Source: Aspidapion aeneum (Eukaryota; Arthropoda; Insecta; Coleoptera; Brentidae). Taken from it: a stretch of DNA of 64,000 nt. The stretch lies in contig OY755045.1 in NCBI GenBank assembly GCA_963576565.1, positions 8,555,977 to 8,619,976 of the forward strand, given 5' to 3'. The translations under genes were made by a program, and so were the position numbers. The notes below the pieces were generated by a model. That model was given only the letters and a program-made list of their open reading frames with translations. It had not been told where the DNA came from and did no database searches. Shown one piece after another: positions 1 to 11,023 of this stretch. Each line of letters begins with the position of its first letter. Within the stretch, counting starts at the first letter, position 1.

Positions 1-458
1 AGACGGCGCAACAAAAAAGTTTCAAAATCATCTGAAACGCAAAGATATATAAAAAAATTTTGAAATCGGAGCAACTTTTTTTTTCTCGAAAAAATTAGGA
101 TCACCATAGCTCACACTATAGTATATGTGTGAGCTAAAACGTTTGTTGCCTAATTACTTTAGAAAAAGAGAAAAACTGTTGGACAAAAGTTGTTTTTGAA
201 AGAAAGAAAAAGTTAATTCAAAGAAAACTTATTTGCATTTTCGTAAAATTTGGACTTATGCGGTTTTTGTAAAACACGCCTTAATTATTAACATTTGAAA
301 GCATTATTTAAATTAAACTGCGCTTATAACAGACCAGTATTTATGTTTATTCCTCCCTAAGGTACCGAATTTCATTAAAATCGACCGAGCGGTTTTTGAG
401 TTATGCGCGTTGGTCGTTACAGACATACAGACACACAGACAGACAGACAGACAGACAT

Positions 459-492
<34 letters not shown>

Positions 493-850
493 GGCGCAAC
501 AAAAAAGTTTCAAAATCATCTGAAACGCAAAGATATATAAAAATTTTTGAAATCGGAGCAACTTTTTTTTCTCCAAAAAATTAGGATCACCATAGCTCAC
601 ACTACTATAGTATAGTATATGTGTGAGCTAAAACGTTTGTTGCCTAATTACTTTAGAAAAAGAGAAAAACTGTTGGACAAAAGTTGTTTTTGAAAGAAAG
701 AAAAAGTTAATTCAAAGAAAACTTATTTGCATTTTCGTAAAAATTGGACTTATGCGGTTTTTGTAAAACACGCCTTAATTATTAACATTTGAAAGCATTA
801 TTTAAATTAAACTACGGTTATAACAGACCAGTATTTATGTTTATTCCTCC
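1..850 (+). repeat. Tandemly duplicated 3' half of a CAGA-microsatellite element plus its flank
   Basis: Bases 1-358 and about 489-850 are near-identical. Each unit runs from the GACGGCGCAAC segment, through the terminal hairpin TAGCTCACAC...GTGTGAGCTA (ends near 138 and 633), into about 210 bp of non-element flank ending TTTATTCCTCCC. In the first unit that flank joins directly to TAAGGTACCGAATTTC, a mid-element sequence, so the 5' half of the element is absent. The unit is about 488 bp and the window starts inside the first copy, so the array may continue to the left. The short CAGA/CATA tract lies at 420-490. The duplication includes flank, so it arose after insertion, by unequal exchange or slippage, not by two transpositions. 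Confidence 0.85.
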
Positions 851-1214
851 CAAAAAAGAAAATTCCGTGCTCCACTGGTTTATGTATCTGTTGAGGGTGG
901 AAAGCGTTGGATTTATTGGAAATCCAAAATTGGGTACAAATTGTGGTGGCTTTATTATTTCTAGTCAAGCTCTATCAAGAAAATCAACTTCCTATATTGG
1001 AGTTCCTAATCTTGGATAGGGTGTCTAATGAATCCAAGACATTAGGTCTTTGCAATTGAGATAGTAGTTAGAAATACAAAGGGTCACTACATTTTAAATC
1101 AAACAAAGATTCCCAATTTTGTCCAAAAAAAAGATTCATTTGCTGGGCACAGTAAAGTAACTAAAACAAATTGCGTCTTTCTGTTTTTACCAGTACGTAA
1201 ATTGGTTTTTTAGA
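851..1214. other. No identifiable gene
   Basis: AT-rich sequence with only short ORFs that resemble nothing I recognise. No inverted repeats or tandem structure were seen. Confidence 0.4.
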
Positions 1215-1843
1215 CATAGGTACACATCTGAGGGCACGGCAGTGCCTCGCCTAGTTCGCGCTGCTGTACCATCTTTTCTTGAAACATTTCAGTCCATATT
1301 TGACCTATCTAAAACTCTACTTCGGAATAAGCTACGAATCTCAAACACAGTCGTAGATCTTCATAAAGTTAAGAACCCCTCCAAGTTTTCGAGGACTTCC
1401 ATAAAGTCCAAAAAACGTCGAAATTGTCACTGACTCACTCACCTACTCACTCATGTATAGATCATCAAAATTCTACTGTAGTTCCAACATGTTACAAAGC
1501 TGAAATTTGGCAGACTTATAGAAATAATGACCAAATTCCTGGAAAAAATTTAAAAACACCAAAATTTTAATTTTCTTCCCTCCGCTATACATGTAAAGTT
1601 ATGTAAAACTAACATTGTCCACTTCCAGAACCGCTAGAGAGCTAAGCTTTGGAAGGCTGATGTAAAAAAAAGCCAAATACGCGAAAATGACATTCCGCAA
1701 AAAGAATTGAGATAAAAGTAAAGCTAAGTTCTCCAATACAAATTTCAAAATAAAAAATTCTTACTAGTTTGCTCCAAGGTGGTGAAGTGACATAGGGGGT
1801 CCAAACTATGCAATATTTTTTGAAGAATATCAATAAGTTATAC
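1215..1843 (+). repeat. Interspersed repeat R1, copy 1
   Basis: Begins GAGGGCACGGCAGTGCC and includes the blocks CTTGAAACATTTCAG, TCTAAAACTCTACTTCGG and GACTCACTCA. The same order recurs at 63527-63765 (+), on the minus strand at 25318-26128, and as a 3' part at 35105-35450. The start is shared by three copies, so it is probably a true element end. The ORF inside it (1242-1433) is not conserved as protein in the other copies, so I do not call it coding. The family is not identified. Confidence 0.75.
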
Positions 1844-2785
1844 TATCTTGAAAATATTTTAGGTGTATTCGGAAAAGCCGATTTGTGTTATTTCTTAAAG
1901 CGCTAAACCGATTTTCATGAAATTTTCAGGTGACATAGTGTACAATACTGTAAAGAGTTGGTTCAATTTTCGTCAAAATCTATTAAGCCAAATATGGCCA
2001 TTTTCCTTTTAAAAGAACAGTCAAGCTTTCGAAATTAGTTTCGGTATTTTTGGGTATATTTGTGGGATGGTGCCAGTTTTAGGACCTGCAATTTTTTAAA
2101 AAATCTGAAACTAAAATTTCTGTTTGCATGTTTTTGTAAAGTAAAGCAAAGTAGTGGAATTTAAAAAAAAAATATCAAATTTTCAAAATAAAATTTTGTT
2201 GGCTTTATCTGGGTTAATGCTAATGACAGTTTCTAAAAAGTTTAAAAATTGAAAAGATGCTAACTTTTAACAGAGCATCGGATCAATATGCGATTTTCAA
2301 AATATGGTAGAACAATAATTTATGTTAAAATCTTTGTAGGAGCTTCCGTTTCTGAGTTATTTACAAAACCCGTTTTCAAAGCTGATAACAACGCTAAAAT
2401 GCCCAACAATGCACTTTCGCTCATATAAGGTGTAGACAAAATCTATCTCTCTTTGAAGGAGCCAAGAAAAAAGTGGCAGCGTTTTCGACGCTGCTTTGGG
2501 TTTCAGTGTCCCATTTATCACGTCGCCGTCGCATTGAGTCGGAGTGTGATTCACTGCATTGCACAGGGCTACCGAATTTCATATAATATATAAATAAAAA
2601 AGAAATGCATAAAATAAAATAAAAACCAATGAAGATGTTTTAAAAATAAAAAACGTGTTTTTGCAGAAAAATACGGTACGCACTGGATCCATTTATTTTT
2701 AAAACTTTCTAAGACTTCAAATTTTCATTTAATTATGTCAAATAATATTCATAACGTGAAAGAATAAGCTTAATAGGTCATTCAT
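1844..2785. other. No gene; contains one inverted copy of the AATCGGTTTAGCG module
   Basis: At about 1890-1930 the minus strand carries the module TGAAAATCGGTTTAGCG that is found upstream of microsatellites elsewhere in the window, here without a microsatellite. A 65-codon minus-strand ORF at 2357-2554 shows no recognisable motif. Confidence 0.45.
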
Positions 2786-2896
2786 TAACGTTATAAAAAT
2801 TAACGTTGCTAAAAATTGTGTTTTAATTTTTTTGTTATTATCAAATTAAAACAGCAATGTTTCTACGTTAGTTTCAAATGATTTTTATAAACGTTA
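2786..2896. repeat. Small imperfect foldback
   Basis: TAACGTTATAAAAAT near 2786 is matched by ATTTTTATAAACGTTA ending near 2896, and the inner arms also pair (GTTTTAATTT / AAATTAAAAC). About 111 bp in total, looking like a degenerate palindromic MITE. Confidence 0.55.
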
Positions 2897-3572
2897 AAAT
2901 CACATTAGATTCACGCCTTTTCTACACAAATTTTTAAACGCGGCTTTTCTATCGAATATTTTTGAGATTTTACTAGCAGCAGCGGGATTTTTTACTTTGA
3001 CGAAATCTATCAGGCAGTGCTTTGGCCTCTAAATTCCAAAAACTGTTAAGGAACTGATCCCTGATCCACGATCACGACGCATCTGTTATTAACCTGATAA
3101 ACACACATTAATATTCTGTAAAAGTGTTTATTGTTAAAAAATCTTGTTTAGCTTTTAAAAAAAACATAATGTATATAGATAGATATACAGATATTTTGTC
3201 TTGCCTTGAGCGCCATCTTTAAAATTGTCTTGAAGTGTTCTAGTCTTAAACTAGTTAACTTTTGTAAACCCTTTCGCGTCTCTTTTAAATTAAAAAAATG
3301 TTATTAAAAAAACAAACCAAAAAAGACGCAGAAAGTTAGAAGGTTTAAGAAGTCTTAATCTTGTGGCGTTTTAGAACATGTTGTGGAGGACTTTTCAAGT
3401 GTGAATTTGGTACATGAAAATAACGAGTGTAAAAAACACGTTATATACATAGCACTAGAAACTTTAGCAAAAAGTAAATTTTTATAGCTTGATTTTTTCT
3501 TGTTACAAGCTTTTATTTAACTTCAGATGTTCTGTCTAACTAACTAACTATCTATCAATTCTTGTGAAGCGT
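2897..3572. other. No identifiable gene
   Basis: AT-rich intergenic sequence. Simple ACTA/CTAT repeats at 3535-3558 lead into the tandem array that follows. Confidence 0.4.
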
Positions 3573-4452
3573 TTTTGACATACTTCCCATTATCCGATTT
3601 GGATGAAATTTGGTACACACATAGTGGTCCCATGACAATACAACATTAAGAAAACAATATCCTCCCACCCCTACCCCCACCCCTTCTATAGAAAAATGTG
3701 TTTTCGACACACTTCCCGTTATCCGATTTGGATAAAATTTGGTACAGAGATAGTGGTCCCATGACAATACAACATTAACAAAAAAATATCCTCCCACCCC
3801 TACCCCCACCCCCTTCCATAGAAAAATTTGTTTTTGACGCAAATCCCGTTATCCGATTTGGATGAAATTTGGTATACATATAGTGATCCGATGACAATAC
3901 AATATTAAGAAATAAATGTCCTCCCACCCCTACCCCCACCCCCTTTCATAGAAAAATTAGTTTTTGACACACTTCCCATTATCCGATTTGGATGAAATTT
4001 GGTATTCACATAGTGGTCCGATGACAATACAACAATAATTAAAAAATATCCTCCCACCCATACCCCCACCCCCTTCCATAGAAAATGCATTTTTGACACC
4101 CTTCCCATTATCCGATTTGGATGAAATTTGGTATACATATAGTGGTCCGATGACAATACAACATTGAAAAAAAAATCCTACCACTCCTACCCCCACCCCT
4201 ATCTATAGAAAAATGCGTTTTTGACACACTTCCCATTATCCGATTTGGATGAAATTTGGTATACATATAGTGGTCCGATGACAATACAACAATAATGAAA
4301 AAATGTCCTCCCACACTTCACTTCAAATGACTTTTATAAAATTTGGGATATGCATAAAGGTCCGATGGCAATACAGCCCAAACAAAAAATATATTTCTAC
4401 CTCTACCCCACCCTCTCCTTCCCCCAATAGAAAAATGAGTTTCCAAACAACT
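3573..4452. repeat. 129-bp tandem repeat array, six full copies and a decayed seventh
   Basis: Units start at about 3573, 3701, 3832, 3962, 4091 and 4219 (period 128-131 bp) with TTTTGACACACTTCCC, followed by ATCCGATTTGGATGAAATTT, TAGTGGTCCGATGACAATAC and a C-rich block TCCCACCCCTACCCCCACCC. A last decayed unit runs to about 4452. ORFs on the minus strand simply read this repeat (repeated FHPNRIMGSVSK peptide), and each period is not a multiple of three in every unit, so coding is unlikely. It is probably the internal array of a larger transposon, but no ends were found. Confidence 0.85.
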
Positions 4453-4553
4453 CACGATCAGCGATTTCATTATAATCTAGAATAAACTTTTCTGTTCTGT
4501 TATTGAACAAATATTTTCATTTAATAGAGTAGATAGCCGAGACTAAAAAGTAG

Positions 4554-5044
4554 AAAATAAATTGGTAAAATTTTTTTTTTAAATCACAAGCTTTTATAAA
4601 ATGCACTAAAAATTAAAAAATAATTTTCTAACATTCTAATATTATTATAATAATAAAAGCGATGGCCACAAATCAAAGCATAAGTTAATCTAAAGTTGTG
4701 ATCTAAACACTTAGAGAATATTCAACATAGCAGGTCATCAAAGATATGTTTGATGGGCCGCAATGTTATGCCATTGCCATACCTATGTCAGAGAAATGCT
4801 GGGGTATCTTAGGTCGGGTTAGGTGGGTTTGGTACCTCTGCATTTTTCTGCTAGATTGATTCTTGCAAATAGTGATATTTAATTGATACGGATATCTTAT
4901 CGTGCTAACATCGTCAAGATTTCCATCAGTCGGCCATCGCTTTTATTATTATGATAATATTAGAATGTTAGAAAATTATTTTTTAATTTTTAGTGCATTT
5001 TATAAAAGCTTGTGACTTAAAAATTTTTTTTAACCAATTTATTT
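4554..5044. mobile_element. MITE with about 120-bp terminal inverted repeats
   Basis: The left arm (4554 to about 4673: AAATTGGT..., AAGCTTTTATAAAATGCAC, TTCTAACATTCTAATATTAT, GCGATGGCC) is repeated in reverse complement at about 4931-5044. The roughly 260-bp centre is unrelated. No transposase ORF is present. The target duplication is unclear, so the superfamily is not assigned. Confidence 0.85.
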
Positions 5045-5168
5045 TTAAGTTATCTTTAAGCATGTAGATTTAAAAAAATAAATATTACATGTTATGAGGT
5101 TGTTTTCAAGTTAAAAAAAACTTTGTTATTTTTGTTCACGTTAATTTAACGTTGATGATTTTTGTGCT

Positions 5169-5493
5169 ATGTGGGATATCAACCTTGAAAACAGTTTTTT
5201 TGTAAATATCTCCGAATCGCAAGTTTTTGGTTATAACACAAATTTTTCAGAAAAATGTGCGTTAATATATTCCGAAAATCGCAGATTAATGCGATGCTCC
5301 ATTAAAAAGTTAGCAAATCGGTTTAGCGGCTTAGGAGCTATCGTGTTACGGACAGACATACACACACATACACACACACACACACACATAGACATCATGA
5401 CGATATTGTTAGGATAGGTCAAAATACACCCAAATTTTCGTCTAAAATAATATCATCTCTAGCCATTGCTTCGCGGGCTAGGAAGGTAAAAAT
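5169..5493 (+). repeat. Interspersed repeat R3, copy 1
   Basis: Starts near ATATCAACCTTGAAAACAG and includes AGCGGCTTAGGAGCTATCGT, then GTTACGGACAGACATACAC with an (AC)n tract at 5360-5390, and ends CGGGCTAGGAAGGTAAAAA. Related full copies are at 21150-21596 and 36905-37410. The constant 3' end with GGTAAAAA suggests a retroposed or rolling-circle element, but I cannot tell which. ORFs across the tract differ between copies and are not supported. Confidence 0.75.
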
Positions 5494-5921
5494 ATAGAGC
5501 TGAAAACAATTCAATCAAAATTATTTATACAACTCACTATGGTGTACGGCTCATAAACGCAACTCCCCCGAGAAAAATCGTAAAATCTCAAACGATTTCC
5601 TGCAAACGTCGCGTCGTTAAATGCACAATAAAACCGCCTAGGAGCAGCACTTTTCAGCCAATTTGTTTATTTGAAAATTGAAAATTCAACAATAACCCAA
5701 ACGTCTATGAAAACAAATTGAAGTAAATATGAAAACAATTTATATGGCTCGTAAATCTTGACGCAAACTGTTCAGTCTATACTATAATATCAAAAAAGGT
5801 AGGTTATTTTTTTATCACATGGTTATACCATGGGAATAGGACAATTCGACACGAGAATTTAAAAAAAAAAAATTATTTTAATGTTTTGTATGTAGAAAAC
5901 ATAAAAGTAAAAAAAAAATTT
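5494..5921. other. No identifiable gene
   Basis: AT-rich sequence with no repeat structure seen. Confidence 0.4.
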
Positions 5922-6850
5922 TTAGTTTTTTTATATGGATGATTCTACCAAAAGTGGGCTATATGGATATCATTTTTGGTCATTGCCTTTAAATAACAGT
6001 ACAGCACAGTAAATAATTTTGTTTTGTTAAATTTAGGTAACTAATTAGGTGTAAGCTAAGAAACATTTATTTTCCCAAATTTTAGGAATTATCGCATAAA
6101 AATGCCAGAGGAATGAGGACCAGAGGAATGAGTTTTTTAATGGTTTTCCAATTTAAATCAAAATCTATTTAGACTACTTAACTTAAGTTTTATATAAACA
6201 AAGTTCCTATACTTATAATTTTAAAACAATCAACAAAAAAATTATACTATTGATATCAGTCGAATATTTACTTACCAAAGGAATGATAATTGAAGCGTTC
6301 CTTTTTGATTTCTCCGAAAAAAACTAATTTTCTGCCGAAAATAAAAAGATCTATAACTTAAACCAAACTAAAGTTGACATTATCTGTCACAACTTGTCAC
6401 CCTCACAAGTAAATTAAATATCCAGGGCCGTCTCTTTCTCTACAAATTAATTGGTGGAATTCGCAAATATTGCGTTATTAAAAATGGAGCACGTTTAAAA
6501 TTGTAAAATTTTCCGGGAAGATGTAAATTCGGATTTTCAAAAATATGACTGCAGACGTAAGTTTAACAATTTTTTGATAAATAGTTAAGACTTATTATTA
6601 TTAAATATTATTTATTAGGATATTTTTTTCAATCTGAGTTTTTAATATTTGGTTTGGGATAACACCAGAGGAATGAGGTATTTTGTAATAAAAAAAATTA
6701 TAACTCAATGCTCCATAAAGAAAACATTTCGTCTTAAATCTTATAACTAAAACTATGCTTCATTTGCAGTCTGTGTTTGAAAAATATGCATTCCCACTCC
6801 ACAGCACCATTTTTGTAGAATCATCCACATATTAGTTTTTAAAAAAACTG
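5922..6850. mobile_element. Candidate 0.9-kb inverted-repeat element
   Basis: AGTTTTTTTATATGGATGATTCTACC at the left (5922-5949, given here as two blocks AGTTTTTTTATATGG and ATGATTCTACC) is matched by the reverse complement at about 6812-6850, ending GTAGAATCATCCACATATTAG. Inside, the phrase CAGAGGAATGAG occurs three times (about 6107, 6121 and 6666). No ORF of size. The repeats are imperfect and no target duplication is evident. Confidence 0.55.
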
Positions 6851-7519
6851 CTTTTTTAAAAAGTATTATTCAAAAAATTCTTTTGTTTTCACCCGATTAG
6901 CCGCAAACTTTTGATTTTTAAATTCACGGGTACTAAAACTTACGTTTGTTACTATTATTTGGCTTAAAAATTCCGCTGATTGACGCTCAAGTCTGAAGGT
7001 GGGTAAAAACACTAATCAGCGTTGCTCTGGCCTGAGAGACAGAAGTGCTGTTGTGGGTCACGGCTGAGTTCTTTTCTTTGCAATCGATATTTTCATTGAT
7101 CGGTATATATAGCAGTTTACACTCAGCTGCTCTTGTTCTAGTTTCTCTCGTATCTCGGTAGATGACGCTTCTGGCGAGGGTTTTCTCACTATAGACGTAG
7201 GGTCGGAATAACTTCGCAAGGGTGTTACATTGACCAAGCAGTGTACTGAGGAGTTCCATAAGGACGAAACAGTTAACTGTCAACACTTATTACACTACCC
7301 ACGGAAAACTATGAGAGAAACAAAAACTTGTTTTAACCCAATTAGCAACGAAAACTTGTTTGATTTGAAAATTCTTTTAGAATATTTTTATAAATTACTT
7401 TTTGTGAAAAATTACATATTGAAAAATCATTTTTTCTTTGAAATATCTTCCATTTTGTGGAGTTTTTTTTGCAAAATCTAAAACTTTACTTCGTTTTGAC
7501 AGAATAGTTCTTCTGGAAA
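6851..7519. other. No confident gene; possible promoter-like stretch on the minus strand
   Basis: The minus-strand ORF at 6987-7286 has no recognisable domain. The minus strand around 7105-7120 reads CTGCTATATATACCGATC, which looks like a TATA box and could be a decayed LTR or promoter. Without a partner repeat in the window I cannot confirm it. Confidence 0.3.
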
Positions 7520-8150
7520 TTGACAAAGAAAAGACGAGGAAGACGAACAATAATCGTTAATATAGTGGTGATAAAATACTTATGTAATTGCTTAACATTT
7601 ACAGTGTTAGAACTGCTCTAGGCACCACTTAAAAAAAACATATATTGCTCTGCTGGATTTAGCAGAGAACTATTTTAAGAATAAGACAGAGATGATAAAA
7701 AAATATTTTATATGGATTTTAGATTTAATTGCTCCAAACTTGGTATCATTTTTATTTAAAAAATATATTCTGCTCTGCTAGCTTTAGTCGAGAAATAGAC
7801 ACAGAAAAGATGATAAAGATGAACAATAATCGTTAACATCGAGACAAAATATTTATTTGCCCAACATTTACAGTGCAGTAGCGTGTCGTGGATAAAAAGG
7901 TTTTTGCGTTAAATTTTTCTATTTTTTTCTCAAAGGACGCCAGGGGCGCCAAGCGCAGAGGGTTACCCTTCCCCCCTGGCCCTCTATACGACACGCCACT
8001 GTTACAGTGTCAGAACGAGGTCAGAACCGCTCTAGGTACCATTAAAAAAAATATATATTGCTCTGCTGGCTTTAGAAGAGCACTAAATTTTAAAAATAAG
8101 ACACAGATGATAAAAAAGTATTTTATATGGATTTTAGATTTAATTGCTCT
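7520..8150 (+). repeat. Degenerate two-unit tandem repeat
   Basis: Two diverged units share, in order, GAACAATAATCGTTAA, AACATTTACAGTGT, AGAACCGCTCTAGG and ATATTGCTCTGCTGG, then TTTTATATGGATTTTAGATT. The second unit is interrupted by the hAT MITE at 7876-8001. Part of the same family (TTGGTATCATTTTTATTT, ATTCTGCTCTGCTA) recurs at 11567-11670. Confidence 0.7.
7876..8001. mobile_element. 126-bp hAT-type MITE
   Basis: Terminal inverted repeats CAGTAGCGTGTCGTGGATA and, at the right, TATACGACACGCCACTG. The element is flanked by the exact 8-bp duplication TTACAGTG at 7868-7875 and 8002-8009. The first unit of the surrounding tandem repeat has the uninterrupted TTACAGTG near 7605, giving an empty-site comparison. 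The 8-bp duplication and CAGTGGCG-like ends are what the hAT superfamily shows. It is non-coding and GC-richer than its surroundings. Confidence 0.9.
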
Positions 8151-9487
8151 ATATTTAAAGCGTCAGTACCATTGAGTTGTATAACGCCCTAAAAGGGCGT
8201 TAGAGACGGAAAGACAAGGCATTTTTTATTGACCCTATCCAATTTGGTTCCTATGGTCGGGTATTTCTTTTACAATAAAAACAGAGATAGACATTATTGA
8301 ACATGTGAAACGGACAAAGATAGGGTGATTTTGCATGCTAATAATACCCTAGATAATATAAGGGTACTTTTATCTCTTTCACACTGACGGCATAAGTGCG
8401 ACAGAAAAGCAGCTGGCTACCTTTAATCCACCTGCCGTATTTTGAGTGATTCTACCTGTTAGTCCGTGTATACAGGGAAAACTGATAGACAATGTTGTCT
8501 AAGTACGGAAATGATTTTTTTTGAATTTTGTGCGGGAATATTACAAAAAGAAATCTTAAAACGTTTAAAAACAAGTTTAGAAGTAACTATTTGAGTTTAA
8601 ACATGGTCCAAAATTGTTTTTTGTGCAAAAGAAGAAAAAAAATCCATAAAAAAACAACATTTCATGGGTAAGTCGTCTTGACAGATAGTTTTTCCTAAAA
8701 CACGAGAAAGTTCAGTAGCGTCACGATAGATAGTTTTTTCTGCGACCGTGCGATTTTACCCTCACACATTTTGATTCAGAAAGTGTCACTTCCCCGCACT
8801 TTTTTTTGCATTGCATGAAAATTAACAAAAAGTATTTGATTTTCTTAAAAATGATTTCTTTTTAAATTCTTACATACCGATTTTTATCCAGTTGTTTTTG
8901 TTTTTTCGAACCAAACTTTTGACATGTCACGGTCGAGTTTCATACATCTTGATGAATTGTTACACACACTGATCTATGTTTTTATAAATTTCGATAAATT
9001 TAATGTTTTTTGCGGACTTTACAGTAATTTTAAGTTAAATTTTGGTCTTTCATCGCGAAAGTATATATTTATTATTATATGACCACCGCGACCGGTCTAC
9101 AGGCCGGTATCATATGTTTATGTCCTTCTAATGTCATTTGACTATCATGCTGTCTTACTTAATAAGGTCACTTACTTTAATTAATAATTTTGTCCTACAT
9201 AATATAAAAGAAGAATAGAAACCAACAAAAAATTTGTGACACTTCGATTACCCATTTTCTTTGATTGCGATGGATTAGGGTGACCAGATTACGGTTTATT
9301 AGGGTGCCCAGAGTGCGCAAAAAAAGATTTTGAAAAATTTCCCTAAAAAAATTGAAGACCAAACACTCACTCGCCACTCAATGTTTATGGTCGCATACAC
9401 TAATCCTAACTCGATTTCCGACGATTATGGACAATGGTTACCCCCTGGACATAAACCTAACAACTTTTACTATATTTATTAACAATA
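8151..9487. other. No identifiable gene
   Basis: AT-rich sequence. It has a perfect small hairpin ACGCCCTAAAAGGGCGT at about 8180-8197. The only minus-strand ORF (9195-9377) shows no motif. Confidence 0.4.
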
Positions 9488-9972
9488 GGTAGGTTAGGTT
9501 TGGTTAGGTTGGGTTAGGTTGGGTTAGGTTGGGTTAGGTTGGGTTAGGTTGGGTTAGGTTGGGCTGGGTTGGGTTAGGTTGGGTTAGGTTGGGTTAGGTT
9601 GGGTTAGGTTGGGTTAGGTTGGGTTAGGTTGGGTTAGGTTGGGTTAGGTTGGGTTAGGTTGGGTTAGGTTGGGTTAGGTTGGGTTAGGTTGGGTTAGGTT
9701 GGGTTAGGTTGGGTTGGGTTAGGTTGGGTTGGGTTAGGTTGGGTTAGGTTGGGTTAGGTTGGGTTAGGTTGGGTTAGGTTGGGTTAGGTTGGGTTAGGCT
9801 GGGTTAGGTTATGTTAGGTTGGGTTAGGTTGGGTTAGGTTGGGTTAGGTTGGGTTAGGTTGGGTTAGGTTGGGTTAGGTTGGGTTAGGTTGGGTTAGGTT
9901 GGGTTAGGTTGGGTTAGGTTGGGTTAGGTTGGGTTAGGTTGGGTTAGGTTGGGTTAGGTTGGGTTAGGTTGG
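9488..9972. repeat. Telomere-like decamer array (TTAGGTTGGG)n
   Basis: About 48 copies of GGGTTAGGTT, equivalent to alternating TTAGG and TTGGG. TTAGG is the common insect telomere unit. Deviating units occur at about 9561 (GGGCTGGGTT), 9711 and 9726 (GGGTTGGGTT), 9798 (GGCT) and 9811 (ATGTT). It is bounded by AT-rich DNA on both sides, so in this window it is interstitial. The right edge decays into GGTTCGGTT-like units. Confidence 0.95.
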
Positions 9973-10120
9973 TTCAGTTTGAGTATGTTCGGTTAGGTTC
10001 CGCTAGGATTGTTTAGGTTAGGTTTAGCTATATTCGGTTAGGTTCGGTTCAGTTTAAGCAAATCGAACCGAACCAAACCGAACCGTTAGATTCGGTTTGA
10101 TTTGGTTCATTTCGATACGG
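9973..10120. repeat. Decayed TTAGG/TTCGG-like units with a hairpin
   Basis: After the array, units such as GGTTAGGTTCGGTT face their reverse complement AACCGAACCAAACCGAACCG across AAGCAAATCG, forming an imperfect hairpin at about 10030-10087. Confidence 0.6.
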
Positions 10121-10639
10121 ATGGGTTCAGTTTGCTTTTGTTCAGTTAGACCTTCGATAAATTTTAAAAAAGTAAATAATTATTAATTTTTAGTGTTTTA
10201 AGGAATAAAAATTGATATAATGTTCAATTAAACTAATTTTTATTTGTAAAAATGTAGGAATCATAATTTTCTTGATTTTGTTTTGAATTTCATGCTTTTT
10301 TAAAATTTGTGCATTTTCATAAAAGGACCAAAAAAACTGACCCGATTTGGATCAGTGACCTTAGTTATTTCAAGTTTTTGTTGACAGCTGATAGACGTCA
10401 GGGACCGTTTTGTTTCAGTTTGAAATGAGAAAATGCTTCTTTTGTAACAATTTGGATGGGTTTTAATGGGGTTTTAAGAATGTTTCAATTTCAATTTTTT
10501 TAACAAAATCAACGATAGTCCGCAATTTTTTTTTTATAAATCACTATAAAATGGTCTAAAATTATCATTTTTCAAAAAACTTCGTAGTTTTAAGAAAGGT
10601 GGTAAAACATACCAGACCCCTGAAATGTGTTGCAGTCTA
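10121..10639. other. No identifiable gene
   Basis: AT-rich sequence with nothing recognised. Confidence 0.4.
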
Positions 10640-11023
10640 GGACAACTGGGCGCCGCCAACTCGGCGCCACCAACTGGGCGGCAGGCCAACTGGGCGCCGG
10701 GCCAACTTGACGCCGAGCCAACTGGGCGCCGGACTAAAATATTTTGTGGCGGATCCAAAATGGCGGACTTTCTTATTTATGCATCGATATGTATCGAATA
10801 TGGAACTTGGCGGTGTTTCAAGTCGCAGAACACTACACCTACCAAATTTCAACACTCGACTTAATAGATGTTGAAAGTTTTGTATAAATAACATATTTAT
10901 TTTGTTTTTATCTGCACATTTTATCGAAAAAAAAATAGTCCGGCGCTGAGTTGGCCCGGCGCCCATTAGGCCCGGCGTGGCGCCCTGTTGGCGGCGCCGA
11001 GTTGGCCCGGCGCCCGGTTGTCC
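10640..11023. mobile_element. MITE with GC-rich, internally repetitive inverted ends
   Basis: The left end begins GGACAACTGGGCGCC and the right end finishes GGCGCCCGGTTGTCC. Both arms (about 10640-10735 and 10935-11023) are built from small units like GGGCGCCGGGCCAACT, and the centre is AT-rich. It is much GC-richer than neighbouring DNA. ORFs across it on both strands only read this repeat. No target duplication is clear. Confidence 0.8.

Noticed and set aside
3573..4452. CRISPR-like appearance of evenly spaced repeats
   Set aside because: Period is 129 bp and the whole unit is repeated, with no unique spacers. The genome is eukaryotic.
7105..7290. Solo LTR on the minus strand with a TATA-like motif
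   Set aside because: No second copy, no target duplication and no clear TG...CA ends in the window.
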